A DNA stretch of 64,000 nucleotides from Thiobacillus denitrificans. Its GTDB lineage: Bacteria; Pseudomonadota; Gammaproteobacteria; Burkholderiales; Thiobacillaceae. Under the pieces are notes generated by a model. It was not told where the DNA came from. It saw nothing but the letters and a program-made list of their open reading frames with translations, and made no database searches. The position numbers and the translations under genes are program-made. The DNA lies in assembly GCA_020723405.1 (NCBI GenBank), contig DYIY01000003.1, positions 124,001 through 188,000 of the forward strand, read 5' to 3'. Of this stretch, positions 55,639 to 63,640 are shown piece after piece (position 1 is the stretch's first letter; the number at the start of each line of letters is the position of its first letter).

Positions 55639-56562
55639 TCAGCGTCCGGGCCGCAGCACCAGGGCCAGGCCGGCGATGATGGGCAGCGCCCCCGCCAGAT
55701 CCGAGGAGGGTACCGCCTCCCCCAGCAGGGCCATGGCCAGCAGGGTGGCGAACACCGGATTGAGCAGGTGGAAACCGCCGGCTCGGGCGGCGCCGCCGTG
55801 GCGCACCAGCCAGAGCAGCATCAGGGTCGTGCCGATGGAGACCACCGCCGCCTGATAGGCCAGGCTGCCGTAGAAGGCGGCATCGAAGCGGATGGCCAGG
55901 TCTTCGCGCCACCAGGCCAGGGGCAGCAAAGCCAGGCCGCTGGCCGGCAGTTGGACGAGGGCGATGCCCACCGGGTCCAATCCGCCGGCCACGGCCTGCC
56001 GGTTGAGCAGGGTGGAGGCTGCCAGGGCCAGGGTGCCCGCCAGGATGAGCGCCGCGCCGAAGCTGTCCACCCCGGCGCCCACGGCCGCCGAGGCCCGCCC
56101 GCCCATGATCCAGACCACGCCCGTAAAGCCCGCCAGCAGGCCAAGGGCCCCCCGCCAGCCAAAGGGTTCCCGCAGCCACAGGGCCGCCAGGGCGGCGGTC
56201 CACAGAGGGCTGGTGCTGGCCAGGATGGCCGTCAGCCCGGCGGGCACGGTCTGCATGCCCGTGTAGGCCAGGCCCAGGTACACGGCATTGGTCAACAGCC
56301 CGGCGGCCAGGGCTGCCCGCAAGGCGGCGCGATCCATCGGAGCTTTCCGGCGCCCCCTGGCGAGCCAGACGTACAGCGGCACCAGCAAAGCCCCCGCCAG
56401 CAGGAAGCGCAGGGACAGCAGGGTCAGGGGACCGGTGGCGGTCATGCCGATCTTGCCGGCGATGAAGGCCGAACTCCACACCAGGCTGAACAGTCCGCCC
56501 ACCAGGGCCAGGCGGGGCAGGGAAACAGGAACGGAGCTCAGGGACAGGCTGGGGGAGGACAT
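55639..56562 (-). CDS. EamA/DMT-family exporter
   Basis: 307 residues, ten predicted helices in two EamA repeats (GLFSLVWSSAFIAGKIGMT and the second half from about residue 165). Substrates of the family range from amino acids to metabolites; none can be inferred. The ATG at 56562 has GGAG six bases upstream; an ATG at 56568 is possible. It is divergent from a LysR regulator, which is its likely controller. Confidence 0.88.
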   Translation of the reverse strand: MSSPSLSLSSVPVSLPRLALVGGLFSLVWSSAFIAGKIGMTATGPLTLLSLRFLLAGALLVPLYVWLARGRRKAPMDRAALRAALAAGLLTNAVYLGLAYTGMQTVPAGLTAILASTSPLWTAALAALWLREPFGWRGALGLLAGFTGVVWIMGGRASAAVGAGVDSFGAALILAGTLALAASTLLNRQAVAGGLDPVGIALVQLPASGLALLPLAWWREDLAIRFDAAFYGSLAYQAAVVSIGTTLMLLWLVRHGGAARAGGFHLLNPVFATLLAMALLGEAVPSSDLAGALPIIAGLALVLRPGR

Positions 56563-56594
56563 GGCCATCTCCAAAGGCGGTGGGATTGCCGCCA

Positions 56595-56656
56595 GCGTAG
56601 GGAAGGGTGCATGATTTTGGAAATTCATATATTTCAATCAATCATTCACAATCGAA
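56595..56656. promoter_or_regulatory. divergent AT-rich control region between EamA and LysR genes
   Basis: An AT-rich stretch containing ATTTCAATCAATCATTCACA followed by ATCGAAAT, with ATTTC/GAAAT half sites; LysR regulators bind such interrupted dyads (T-N11-A) in divergent promoters. The exact box is not resolved. Confidence 0.4.
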
Positions 56657-57553
56657 ATGATCAATACCCCCCCGGACCCCATCCCCCGCACACTGGACAT
56701 GGACTTGCTGCGCACCCTGGTGGCCATTGCCGACAGCGGAGGCTTTTCCGCTGCCGCAGGCCGGCTGGGCCGCACCCAGTCGGCGGTCAGCCTACAGATC
56801 AAACGCCTGGAGGAAGCCCTGGGCCAGCCCCTGCTGGAACGGCGCCAGGGCCGGGTGGCCGGCCCCACTGCCGAAGGCCGGGTGCTGCTGGACTACAGCC
56901 GCCGCATCCTGCGCCTGAACGACGAGGCCTGGGCCTGCTTCAGCCGGCCGGACCTGGGCGGCCGGCTGCGTCTGGGGTTGCCGGAGGAGCTCATGGAAAG
57001 CGTGTTCCCCCGGGTCCTGGCGGATTTCAGCCGGGACTATCCCCGGGTGGAACTCACCGTGCGCTGCGACCTGTCCGCCCGCCTCACTGTTCTGGTGGAG
57101 GCTGGGGAACTGGATCTGGCCATCACCAAACGCATGCCGGGGGGCAAGGAGACGGACCCATCCACTCCCTGGCGCCGCCTGAGCGGGGACCCTCTGGTCT
57201 GGCTGGCCGGGGAAGGCAGCAACGCCCCGGATCGGCGGCCATTGCCCCTGGCCGTGTTCCACGAGGGCTGCGTGTTCCGCATGGCGGCCATTGCCGCCCT
57301 GGCCAGCGCCGGCATCCCCTGGCGGGCGGCCTTCGTGGCCAGCAGTTACACCGCCTTGCGCCACGCCGTTGCCACCGGCCTGGCGGTCACCCCTCTGCCG
57401 CGCGGCCTGCTGGCCCCGGGCCTGGTGGAGGCCGGCACCGGCTTGCCGGAACTGCCCGTCTCGGAGCTCATCGCCCGCTTCGGCCCCGGCGCGGTGTTGC
57501 CCTCTGCCCGGCGGCTGCTGGCGCTGTTCGAAACTCGGCTGCGGAACGGCTGA
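56657..57553 (+). CDS. LysR-type transcriptional regulator
   Basis: 298 residues: N-terminal winged helix-turn-helix (about 15-75, GGFSAAAGRLGRTQSAVSLQ) and a periplasmic-binding-protein-like effector domain. Divergent from the EamA exporter, a frequent pairing in which the regulator controls export. An internal ATG at 56699 (MDLLRTLVAIADSG) is nearer the family consensus start and may be the true one; with 56657 the protein gains 14 residues. Confidence 0.9.
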   Translation: MINTPPDPIPRTLDMDLLRTLVAIADSGGFSAAAGRLGRTQSAVSLQIKRLEEALGQPLLERRQGRVAGPTAEGRVLLDYSRRILRLNDEAWACFSRPDLGGRLRLGLPEELMESVFPRVLADFSRDYPRVELTVRCDLSARLTVLVEAGELDLAITKRMPGGKETDPSTPWRRLSGDPLVWLAGEGSNAPDRRPLPLAVFHEGCVFRMAAIAALASAGIPWRAAFVASSYTALRHAVATGLAVTPLPRGLLAPGLVEAGTGLPELPVSELIARFGPGAVLPSARRLLALFETRLRNG

Positions 57554-57760
57554 ACCTAGGGGCCTGGGCGGCTGGAAGGGAAATCGGCTGCAAATCCGCC
57601 AGAGCGGTCCCTTCTCAGCCGCATTCCTGGGCAATAGTTCGGGCCCGGCGAAAGCGTCAAACACTGTCCTCGCTCAGGCGAATGTTTGCTTCGATTCCTC
57701 CACTCCGACAGGCTCCTGGTCGGATGGCGATGCCCATGTGGCAGGTCCATACCTCCCGCT

Positions 57761-58144
57761 TCAGCTACAACCGCAGTCGGTGCCCGGAGTGCCGCCCTCC
57801 AGGGGATGGCCGTCCCGCCGCCACCAGTCCAGGCCGCCCATCAGCTCCTTCACCCTGAAGCCCAGCCGGGCCATGTTCAACGCCCCCTTGGTGGAGGCGT
57901 TGCAGCCGATGCCGTCGCAGTAGGTGACGATCAGGGCCTGGCGGTCCAGGCCGGCGGTGCTGGCGGCATCCATGGCGCGATGGGGCAGCGACAGGGCGCC
58001 GGGGATGTGTCCCGCCGCGTAGGCCTCGGGGGAGCGGGCGTCGATGACGATGACGTTCTCACCCTGCTCCCGAGCCACCTTCAGGTCCCAGGCATCGATT
58101 TCGTAGGCCAGTTTGTCGGCGTAGTGCTTCAATTGGTCGTCCAT
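57761..58144 (-). CDS. rhodanese-domain protein
   Basis: 127 residues, single rhodanese domain: VIVIDARSPEAYAAGHIPGALSLPH and the active loop TYCDGIGCNAST, with catalytic Cys in YCDG. The C-terminus ends in a Cys-rich GTDCGCS. It may act in sulfur transfer. The remnant of an arsM gene lies 100 bp upstream on the same strand, so the two may once have formed a unit. The 207-bp gap to the LysR gene shows nothing recognisable. Confidence 0.88.
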   Translation of the reverse strand: MDDQLKHYADKLAYEIDAWDLKVAREQGENVIVIDARSPEAYAAGHIPGALSLPHRAMDAASTAGLDRQALIVTYCDGIGCNASTKGALNMARLGFRVKELMGGLDWWRRDGHPLEGGTPGTDCGCS

Positions 58145-58244
58145 GATGGCTGTCCTCCGCATTGTGTGGCGATACCGACAGCCTATCCCATCCCTGAGGG
58201 CGACGGCCCGTACAGTGGACGGCTTTGCCGGCCATGCAGCGGGC

Positions 58245-58490
58245 TCATTCCAGCGGCTTCACCGCCTCGATGGTGGCGGATACCACGTAATCCGCGATGG
58301 GCGTGCCCGGCGCCCAGTGGCGGATGAAAGCCCGGCTTGGGTCCTTGGACGTGATGCGGATGGCCCGGAACCCGGCCTGGTCCAGCATGGCCTCCAGTTC
58401 GGCGCCACCTGCCGCGCCCGCCATGCAGCCGGTGTAGAGGGCCAGATCGGCGCGCACCGCCTCCGGCAGCGCCCAGACGGGCAATCGGGC
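58245..58490 (-). pseudogene. arsM: C-terminal remnant of a second arsM
   Basis: About 81 codons matching the end of ArsM: LPEAVRADLALYTGCMAG, RAIRITSKDPSRAFIRHWAP and VVSATIEAVKPLE align with the tail of the intact ArsM encoded at 31879-32709, including the equivalent of its third catalytic cysteine (C215). A stop (TAA, 58491-58493) closes the frame just upstream, and no SAM-binding part is present nearby. It is therefore a remnant, not a gene. It diverges enough from the intact copy not to be a recent duplicate. Confidence 0.85.
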
Positions 58491-58636
58491 TTAATGCCCT
58501 CAACGTCAGCTATCCGAGGCAGTGTTGCCGCACGCCCGGTTTTCGGGATCTTCAGCTTTTCGGCTTGGGCAGCTGTCAACAGGACCCCGCCGCTGTGGCG
58601 GGTTCATGTGCAAATTTGCTATTGAAGCTGCGGTGG

Positions 58637-59299
58637 CTACAAGAAAAAACTTCCTTGGTCTGAGTACCCGTCCGGCTCGATTGACATGCCTGCGATCTTT
58701 GAAAGCAATGCGCGGCGACAGGAAAATTCTCCCCCTCCATCCTGAATCCATACCCCAAGACGCCGCTCAAGCCAGCAATGCGCAAAGGCATCACCATTGG
58801 ACAAGTCGTTGAAACGATCCGGTTCCACTTCCGTGTTACGGGGATTTAGGACGACATATATGGAAAGTTCGTCACCACTGATAGCGTTCACGCTGGCCAC
58901 CGCAGGTATCGCCCCATCAACCATGAAACGGTAAATGCCGCGTTCACTCTCATGGCTTTCCGGTGCGCCGCCTGGCCACCAGTTTTCACCGGGGGACATG
59001 CCAAACAAGCGTTGTTCAAGGCCGGCATTGATCGCCGTAACCAGTAGGTTGCGCCATGCCTGCCAGCGTACGCCGCGCCCCTTCCTGAGTGGAAAGCTCC
59101 GAAACGGAGAATAGGAGTGCTCAAATTCCGGTAACAGCCGCAGCTCATCTGGCACGGCGACATAACCGAGCTGACGCAGGCGCTGCACCAGGCTGGCATT
59201 TCTGGGCTTAAGGACCTCGATGGTTGCCCGGCCCGTCAACGCGGCACGCAAAGCCGCATGGGTCTTGAAGCCAAGGGCTGCGGCTACGCCTTCGCTTAG
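58637..59299 (-). pseudogene. 5'-truncated hypothetical gene of lower GC
   Basis: An open frame of about 220 codons whose start seems lost: codons run open from 59308 after a stop (59309-59311), and the first plausible residues are SEGVAAALGFKTHAALRAAL. The downstream part is clearly coding in character (YSPFRSFPLRKGRGVRWQAW, FMVDGAIPAVASVNAISG). No family is recognised. GC content is visibly lower than in all neighbours, suggesting acquired DNA. A TTG at 59251 could start a shorter protein, but the 5' end coincides with the broken end of the deacetylase fragment. Confidence 0.6.
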
Positions 59300-59303
59300 A
59301 TGG

Positions 59304-59813
59304 GACGGTTACGACTTCGGCGGTGCGTTCTGCACCTTCAACGGCCTGATGGTGGCGGCCCAGTGGCTCAAGTCCCGGGGTCTGGTGAACCGGGTCGGCA
59401 TCCTGGATTTCGACATGCACTACGGCAACGGCACCGACGACATCCTTACTCGTCTCCGCCTGGACTACGTGCGCCACTGCACCGCCGGCGCCCATTGGCA
59501 TAAGGCCTGCGACGGCGAGGATTTCCTCGATGCGAACGACGGCATCGTGGAGGACATGGCGGACTGCGATCTGATCCTCTACCAAGCGGGTGCCGATCCC
59601 CACGTGGACGATCCCCTGGGCGGCTTTCTGTCCACCGAACAACTCCTGGAGCGGGACCGGCGGGTATTCGCCGCCGCCCGGGCCAGGAAGCGCCCGGTGG
59701 CCTGGAACCTGGCGGGCGGTTACCAGCGGGATGCCTCCGGCGGGATTCGGCCCGTCCTCGACATCCACGACAACACCTTGCGGGCCTGTTGGGAGAATGG
59801 CGGCGGCGCGTAA
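59304..59813 (+). pseudogene. C-terminal fragment of a class II histone-deacetylase-like gene
   Basis: 169 codons from GYDFGGAFCTFNG to the end: DFDMHYGNGTDDIL (metal ligands), YQAGADPHVDDPLGGF and NLAGGYQRD are deacetylase/acetylpolyamine-hydrolase motifs. The N-terminal third with the catalytic HH pair, which normally stands just before this point, is missing. Upstream codons belong to the opposite-strand gene, so the 5' part was removed by a rearrangement near 59300. It is probably inactive. Confidence 0.82.
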
Positions 59814-59871
59814 TCCATTAACCAGCCTGCCTTGTCGGCGATTCGCACCAGACGACCACCCGCAAAGTCCC

Positions 59872-59922
59872 GCGCCATTTTATTTGTCGCGCGAGGCAGT
59901 CAAACGACAAATAAAGTGGCGC
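59872..59922. repeat. 18-bp near-perfect inverted repeat
   Basis: GCGCCATTTTATTTGTCG (59872-59889) and CGACAAATAAAGTGGCGC (59905-59922) are complementary at 17 of 18 positions with a 15-bp loop. The AT-rich arms stand out from the surroundings. It may be the ends of a lost insertion element, a small non-autonomous element, or a protein-binding hairpin; there is no transposase nearby. Confidence 0.8.
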
Positions 59923-60022
59923 GTGACTGGTTGACCGGTTCGTGACTGGACACCGGCCTCCGCCGGTGTGACGGACTACCCCACGACCCAGACTGGATCG
60001 ACGGGCCCCGGTCGAAGTCCCC

Positions 60023-60778
60023 TCAACCCTGCCCGTACCCCAGCCGCTCGGAAATCTTCCGCGCCGTTTCCTGCACCCGTTCCACCCATTCCAGCCGCCG
60101 CCGTTCCATGGGTGCGGACACCGACAGCCCGGCCACGGCGTTGCCGGTGGCGTCCCGCACCAGGGCGCCGATGCAGCCCACGCCCAGTTCCGCTTCCTCG
60201 TCGTCCAGGGCGTAGCTGCGGGCGGTGCTGGCGCCCACGTCTTCCAGCAGCTTTTGCAGGTCGGCCCGGGTGTTGGGGGTGTAGGCGGGCAGCCCGGTGC
60301 GCCGGGCGTAGTCGCGGATGGCGGCGGCGCCGGCCTCCCCCAGCATGAGCTTGCCCACGGCGGTGACGTGGAGGGGGGCCCGGCTGCCCACCACCTGTTC
60401 CACCCGCATCATGCGGTTGGGAGTCACCCGTTCCACGTAGACCACTTCGTCGCCCTGGCGCACCGTCAGGTTCACCGTTTCGCCCAGCAGGTCGCGCAGG
60501 GCTTCCATTTCCGGGCGGGCCGCCGAGCGCACGTCCAGGCCCACCCGGGCCTTGGCGGCCAGGCGCAGCAGATGGGGGCCCAGGCGGTAGTGGCCCTGGG
60601 CGTCCCGGGCCACGAAGTCGTGTTCGCCCAGGGCCCCGAGGATGCGGAAGGCGGTGGAGGGGTGGAGGCCCGTCTCGGCGGCCAGCACCTTGAGGGAGGC
60701 GCCCTGGTCTTCCGATGCCAGGGCGTCCAGCAGGGATACCAGGCGGTCGATGACCTGGATGGAGGAGGTCTTGTCCAT
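60023..60778 (-). CDS. IclR-family transcriptional regulator
   Basis: 251 residues: winged helix at the N-terminus (IQVIDRLVSLLDAL, GLHPSTAFRILGAL) and the IclR effector domain (about 75-250; VGKLMLGEAG, DDEEAELGVGCIGALV). Divergent from the TPP-enzyme gene across 119 bp with two palindromes that fit IclR operators. It is expected to control the TPP enzyme and OtnK genes in response to a sugar-acid-type ligand; the ligand is unknown. Confidence 0.93.
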   Translation of the reverse strand: MDKTSSIQVIDRLVSLLDALASEDQGASLKVLAAETGLHPSTAFRILGALGEHDFVARDAQGHYRLGPHLLRLAAKARVGLDVRSAARPEMEALRDLLGETVNLTVRQGDEVVYVERVTPNRMMRVEQVVGSRAPLHVTAVGKLMLGEAGAAAIRDYARRTGLPAYTPNTRADLQKLLEDVGASTARSYALDDEEAELGVGCIGALVRDATGNAVAGLSVSAPMERRRLEWVERVQETARKISERLGYGQG

Positions 60779-60811
60779 GGGTGGGCTCCGGGGGTGTGGA
60801 TGGCGACATTA

Positions 60812-60826
60812 TTTCACATTATGAAA
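60812..60826. promoter_or_regulatory. IclR-type operator 1
   Basis: TTTCACATTATGAAA, an inverted repeat TTTCA/TGAAA with a 5-bp centre, of the shape bound by IclR regulators. It lies 34 bp upstream of the iclR start and about 72 bp from the TPP gene. Confidence 0.6.
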
Positions 60827-60829
60827 CGC

Positions 60830-60845
60830 ATTCTACATTGTGAAT
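60830..60845. promoter_or_regulatory. IclR-type operator 2
   Basis: ATTCTACATTGTGAAT, palindromic ATTC/GAAT with similar centre, 18-19 bp from operator 1 centre to centre, about two helical turns. It overlaps a possible -35 (TTGTGA) of the TPP-enzyme promoter, whose -10 may lie in CTATAGGCTATAT. Confidence 0.55.
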
Positions 60846-60897
60846 TGTTGAGTGTTTCTATAGGCTATATCCCACAACTGCCGACAAGGAGCCCGAC

Positions 60898-63111
60898 ATG
60901 AACGCCATCGCCACGGAAACCGCCCTCGCCCCCGCCTTCTGCGAGGGCATCCAGTACTTCGGCCCCGAGTGGCCCGGCCACGCCGAACAGGCGGCCAGCG
61001 CTGCCATCCCGGAAGGGAAGAAGGCCATCGCCGGGGCCAATGCCCCGGGGGCCGCCTACCAGACCCTGCTGGCCGCCGACGCCCTGCGCTACCTGACCTT
61101 GCAGATCTGCGGTGCCAAGGCTTCCGGCCACCCGGGGGGCTTCGCCTCCAGCGCCGAGGCCTATGCGGCCCTGGTGATGCTGGGCCACACCAACATCGTC
61201 ACCGAGGTGGGCCACCACGCGCCGGGCTTCTATTCCGCCATGTTCCTGGATCGTTCCCTGGAGGACATGGGCATCCACACGGTGCAGCAGATGCGCGACC
61301 GGTTCCGGGAAAAGCACGGCCTGCTGGGCCACCTGTCCGGGGCCATCCCGGGCCTGCTGGCGCCCGCCGGGCCTCTGGGCCAGGGCCAGCACTTCGCCAT
61401 GGCCGGCGCCCTGCTGCATCCCGGTGTGCTGTTCCCGGTGACCATCGGCGACGGGGGCATGGGCGAGCCCTACATCCTCAACGCCATGATGCACTTCAAC
61501 ACCGCCTACCCCACGGTGACCAACTTCCTGCCGGTGCTCATCTGGAACGGCTTCAGCCAGGAACACCACGCCATGTGCGCCACCTGGAGCAACGAACGGA
61601 TGACCGCCTACTGGAAGGGCCACGGCTTCGAGCGGGTGTACCTGGTGGACGCCAAGCAGTTCGATGACGGCGGCCAGCTGGGCGCCTACGTGGACAGCAC
61701 CGCCTTCTCCTTCGCCCAGCGCCTGGCCTTTGCCCAGGCCGTGCTGGAAGGGGCCGAGGCCGCCGCCAAGAGTGCCCTGTCCGGTCGCCGCACGGTGTTC
61801 ATCGTCAAGCAACTGAAGGGCGCCGGGGTGCACAAGGTGGGGGCCAAGGCCCACAACCTCTACCCGGCCGACACCCTGGACGCGGAGCACATCAGCGCGG
61901 GCCTGCAACGGCGGGCCCTGAGCGCCGACGCCTGGCAACGGGTGCGCGACAACTTCACCCGGGCCGGCGGCGGCCCCGCCGCGAAGACCGTGGTCACCGA
62001 AGCGGTGCTGGACATCGTGCCCCTGCCCGACCTGGGAATCCGGGAATTCGCCGTGGGCGAGAAGCAGGTGCCCGCCACCGCCTTCGGCGCCCTGGTGGCC
62101 ACCCTGGGCCAGCAGGATCCCTACTTCGTGGTCACCAACGCCGACGGCAACGAAGCCAGCGCCATGGCCAACATCAACCAGGCCCTGAAGATCCGCCACC
62201 CGGTGGAGGACCTGCTCTACCACCAGGAGCCCGGCGGCCAGGTCTACGAGCCCCTCAACGAGGACGCCTGCGCCGGCCTGGCGGCGGGCCTGGCCCTGTT
62301 CGGCGCCCGGTCCCTGTGGCTGTCCTACGAGAGCTTCGCCATCAACGGCTGGCCCATCGTGCAGACCGTGACCCAGGCCATGGCCGAACTGCGCCGGCCG
62401 ACCCCGTCCCTGGTGTGCATGTTCACTGCCGGCGCCCTGGAGCAGGGGCGCAACGGCTGGACCCACCAGCGCCCGGAGATCGAGAACTACTTCGCCGCCC
62501 AGATGCGCAACGGCAACTTCTACGCCCTGTTCCCCTGCGACGCCAACCAGATCCAGGCGGCCTACGAGTGGGCCCTGAACAGCCACAACAAGGGCATCGC
62601 CATCATCGCTTCCAAGAGCCCCCTGCCGGTGCACACCACCCTGGAGCAGGCCCGGCGGGGCATCGAGGACGGCGCGGTGACCCTGTACGAAAGCGCGACG
62701 GGTTCGCGGACCGTGGTGTTCGCCGTGACCGGCGACATGGCCCTCCTGCCCGTGTTCGAGGCCAAGGACCGGCTGGAGGCGGACGGCGTGAAGGTGCGCA
62801 TCGTGTCGGTGGCCAATCCCCGTCGCCTCTACCGGCCGTCTGACGTGGCCTGGGACACGGTGTCGCAACCCGACGGGGCCTTCATGGCCGACGCGGCCTT
62901 CGACGCCCTGTTCGACGGCGACGCCCTGATCGGCGTCAGCGGCGGCCCCTCCGGCCCCCTGGAGCCGGTGCTGCTGCGCAGCCGGGCCGCCCGGCGGGAC
63001 GTGATGGCCTGGAAGCGGGGGGAAACCACCGCCAGCCCGGGGGAGATCATGGCCTTCAACGGGTTGACGGGCGAGGCCATGGCGGCGCGGGCGAAGGCCA
63101 TGCTGGGCTGA
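60898..63111 (+). CDS. transketolase/phosphoketolase-like TPP enzyme
   Basis: 737 residues. KASGHPGGFASSAEAYAAL resembles the transketolase substrate motif, and G184-D-G-G opens the TPP motif that ends at an Asn about 28 residues on (VLIWNGFSQEHH). A pyrimidine-binding-like middle domain and C-terminal domain follow. Proteins of this group have been annotated as xylulose 5-phosphate 3-epimerase; it is not a standard Xfp phosphoketolase. AAGGAG precedes the ATG. With IclR upstream and an OtnK kinase downstream, a role in sugar-acid breakdown is likely, but the reaction is unknown. Confidence 0.78.
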   Translation: MNAIATETALAPAFCEGIQYFGPEWPGHAEQAASAAIPEGKKAIAGANAPGAAYQTLLAADALRYLTLQICGAKASGHPGGFASSAEAYAALVMLGHTNIVTEVGHHAPGFYSAMFLDRSLEDMGIHTVQQMRDRFREKHGLLGHLSGAIPGLLAPAGPLGQGQHFAMAGALLHPGVLFPVTIGDGGMGEPYILNAMMHFNTAYPTVTNFLPVLIWNGFSQEHHAMCATWSNERMTAYWKGHGFERVYLVDAKQFDDGGQLGAYVDSTAFSFAQRLAFAQAVLEGAEAAAKSALSGRRTVFIVKQLKGAGVHKVGAKAHNLYPADTLDAEHISAGLQRRALSADAWQRVRDNFTRAGGGPAAKTVVTEAVLDIVPLPDLGIREFAVGEKQVPATAFGALVATLGQQDPYFVVTNADGNEASAMANINQALKIRHPVEDLLYHQEPGGQVYEPLNEDACAGLAAGLALFGARSLWLSYESFAINGWPIVQTVTQAMAELRRPTPSLVCMFTAGALEQGRNGWTHQRPEIENYFAAQMRNGNFYALFPCDANQIQAAYEWALNSHNKGIAIIASKSPLPVHTTLEQARRGIEDGAVTLYESATGSRTVVFAVTGDMALLPVFEAKDRLEADGVKVRIVSVANPRRLYRPSDVAWDTVSQPDGAFMADAAFDALFDGDALIGVSGGPSGPLEPVLLRSRAARRDVMAWKRGETTASPGEIMAFNGLTGEAMAARAKAMLG

Positions 63112-63255
63112 TCCCGGGTTCCCCCCTTTGAAAAAGGGGGGTTAGGGGGGATTTCGTTGCGGCATCACGTACTGGAGAGCCCTGCTAAATCCCCCCCGGC
63201 CCCCCTTTACGAAAGGGGGGAGAACACCCCCGCGAATCACCAGGAATCAGCGACC

Positions 63256-63339
63256 ATGGACAACGCCAACCGCATCGATCACACCCACCCCGCCACCCCA
63301 CCGGGCTGCTGCCGTTCCCCCCTTTGCAAAGGGGGGTAG
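63256..63339 (+). CDS. 27-codon frame in repeat copy 1
   Basis: Opens MDNANRIDHTHPATPPG and ends PLCKGG, stopping in the next copy's GGGTAGGGG. AGGA lies ten bases before the ATG. A near-identical frame exists in copy 2. It could be a real micropeptide or the duplicated start of a former gene; there is no independent evidence of translation. Confidence 0.3.
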   Translation: MDNANRIDHTHPATPPGCCRSPLCKGG

Positions 63340-63447
63340 GGGGGATTTCGTAGCGGCATCACGTACAGGAGAGCCCTGCTAACCCCCCCCGGCCCCCCTT
63401 TACAAAAGGGGGGAGAAAACCCCGCGAATCACCAGGAATCAGCGACC

Positions 63448-63531
63448 ATGGACAACGCCAGCCGCATCGATCACACCCACCCCGCCAACCCACCGGGCGG
63501 TTGCCGTCCCCCCCTTTGTAAAGGGGGGTAG
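63448..63531 (+). CDS. 27-codon frame in repeat copy 2
   Basis: Opens MDNASRIDHTHPANPPG and ends PLCKGG, same length and stop position as the frame at 63256-63339, with a handful of amino-acid changes and no indel between ATG and stop. AGGA precedes it at the same distance. Coding status is uncertain. Confidence 0.3.
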   Translation: MDNASRIDHTHPANPPGGCRPPLCKGG

Positions 63532-63640
63532 GGGGGATTTCGCAACGGCATCACCTATTGGAGAGCCCTGCCAAATCCCCCCCGGCCCCCCTTTACGAAA
63601 GGGGGGAGAACGCCCAGCGAATCACGAGGAGTCAGCCACC

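Larger units (their letters stand above)
63121..63640. repeat. tandem array of a ~194-bp unit, two full copies and one partial
   Basis: Units begin at 63121, 63317 and 63508 (spacing 196 and about 192). Each starts with a hairpin CCCCCCTTTG...AAAGGGGGG, followed by TAGGGGGGATTTCG, GGCATCAC, GGAGAGCCCTGC, then AAATCCCCCCCGGCCCCCC and a second hairpin, then a segment ending in a ribosome site and ATG. The CCCCCCTTT/AAAGGGGGG parts resemble intergenic elements dispersed in many bacteria. The third copy stops at the ATG of the otnK-like gene. Confidence 0.88.

Noticed and set aside
57556-57750. Short minus-strand frame between the LysR and rhodanese genes
   Set aside because: Low-information Arg/Pro/Ser-rich product; no ribosome site or family resemblance.
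58500-58640. Short coding-like stretch (TAAQAEKLKIPKTGRAATLP) beside the arsM remnant
   Set aside because: It reads plausibly for about 30 codons but has no start context and no family I recognise; kept only as part of the rearranged interval.
54800-60022. Region considered as a genomic island or prophage
   Set aside because: No integrase, transposase, tRNA end or phage gene was found; only broken genes, one inverted repeat and a local GC drop support acquisition.
63121-63640. Repeats considered as a CRISPR array
   Set aside because: Only three units of ~194 bp, with no short direct repeat/unique spacer structure and no cas genes.
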